62,000 bases of DNA, taken from the NCBI RefSeq assembly GCF_964340395.1, contig NC_135561.1, forward strand, positions 17,444,240 through 17,506,239, in the 5' to 3' direction. Shown here in pieces: positions 60,880-62,000 of this stretch; within the stretch, counting starts at the first letter, position 1; every line of letters starts with the position of its first letter. The notes under the pieces are model-generated. The model ran no database searches. It was not told where the DNA came from and saw only the letters and a program-made list of their open reading frames with translations. The translations under genes and the position numbers were made by a program. This DNA is from Glandiceps talaboti (taxonomy: Eukaryota; Hemichordata; Enteropneusta; Spengelidae).

Positions 60880-62000
60880 TACTTTTTAGAACTTTTCTAT
60901 GGAAATAAGTACTTTAAAACTAAAATAATAATATCGGTAGTAACATTCAGAAATCTAACATATCAGGAAGTTTGCTGTAAATGTTACATTTGAGATTGCA
61001 AGAACATTTTGATTTTTGATGTTACAGAATGACGACAACGCTGCACAAGTATACAGTAATTAAAAGGTAAAAAATATTGTAAGTATTGACATACACTTTG
61101 CATTACATATTACTGTCCCCAAATATGGCCATTTGAATATGAGGATCAACTGGCATGAAGAGACTGGATAGCTTATGAATCTTAAAGCACAAATGGCAAT
61201 TTGAAACTGTAATGAATTCATACAAGCCGAGTATACTTTTTGTAAAATAATTATAATTTTTATGATTGCTAACACCAAAAAATAAAAAGAATTGTTTCTG
61301 GTCAGGACAGTTTGTCTCTTAAAAGGTGTGATGAAGCAAAAATTTTTTTATTCTCAACAAACCTGTCACTCAATCTACTATTTATGGCAGTTACTGTTCT
61401 TTTTATTTAGTACTTTAGAGCAAGTACGTATGTGGGGCAGATGTCATTTGCTTGTTCATGATTGGCTCTGCAGTTATCTTCACTAAAGTAGAATGGGTTA
61501 TTTTTGTGTTTCTCCCCCGGATCAGATTGCATTGGCTGGACAAACGTATAAAAAAAAGACTGATACATGGGTATTAAAGTTTGGCCTAATACATGTTTCT
61601 GTGAGAATCTTATGAAAATTTGAGTTTTGAAATGTTACTTCTTTGTAATTAATATTGCGTGGGGCAAGTTGATCGGCAAATTTCTGGATGTTCTAATTTG
61701 AAACAATGCATATGAGGCAAGTCATAAAAATAGTAATTCATCAGGAATCGGGACTCAAGATAATGAAAAATATTTTCTTGCCCACTGGACAAGTAGAAAT
61801 TTAAAAAAAAATACTTGTCCAAATCAGAAGTACTTGTCCACAATGTGGTTTTTTTTTTTTGTCATCAAAAGAGTTTCCATAACCTTACTGCCAGTTTGAA
61901 TAAACCCAGGAAATCTATGCTGACTAAATCATTTGTATGCTTCTGTTCATATGTTAAAATATCATTTTGAAAGTTTCTGCAGGGACAGGAAGTTTTCCTT
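60880..62000. other. ADAM17 intron, no exon recognised
   Basis: No exon matching the catalytic domain is seen on the minus strand up to the window end. The sequence is AT-rich and unremarkable. Confidence 0.55.

Overview
The window is animal genomic DNA: short phase-consistent exons with GT/AG junctions, secreted and membrane multidomain proteins (VWD, CUB, HYR, ADAM disintegrin), AT-rich introns and very many tetra- and pentanucleotide microsatellites. A marine invertebrate is the best fit, perhaps a deuterostome such as a hemichordate or cephalochordate, but a lophotrochozoan cannot be excluded from the sequence alone.

Layout. (1) 1 to about 8667, plus strand: the 3' part of a secreted-protein gene built from alternating six-cysteine repeats, one repeat per symmetrical phase 1-1 exon, ending in one von Willebrand factor type D domain. 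The gene continues off the left edge. (2) 8.7-14.7 kb: no gene recognised; microsatellites and a dispersed repeat fragment. (3) 14.7-42.4 kb, minus strand: a tandem cluster of three paralogues with the same exon plan: signal peptide, CUB domain split over two exons, HYR domain, then one exon carrying a Ser/Thr-rich stalk, a transmembrane helix and a short tail. Copies 2 (521 aa) and 3 (459 aa) splice in silico into uninterrupted frames. Copy 1 has a HYR exon that has lost its end and its splice donor to a (TCTA)n/(TCCA)n tract. (4) 45.5-46.1 kb, minus strand: unassigned candidate exons. (5) 46.1-53.0 kb: no gene recognised; palindromic elements and a CCAAT-rich minisatellite. (6) 53-61 kb, minus strand: the 3' part of an ADAM17/TACE orthologue, with disintegrin, membrane-proximal, transmembrane and cytoplasmic exons; the protease domain lies off the right edge.

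Together: the left gene is probably an extracellular cysteine-rich matrix or mucus protein. The three CUB-HYR-stalk proteins look like single-pass surface adhesion or recognition proteins with long O-glycosylated stalks. ADAM17 is the classical sheddase of such stalked proteins and lies next to the cluster on the same strand; a functional link is only a hypothesis. Much of the rest is foldback elements, a MITE shared by two paralogues, and simple repeats. Exon boundaries were derived by eye from reading frame, phase and splice consensus, with no transcript evidence.
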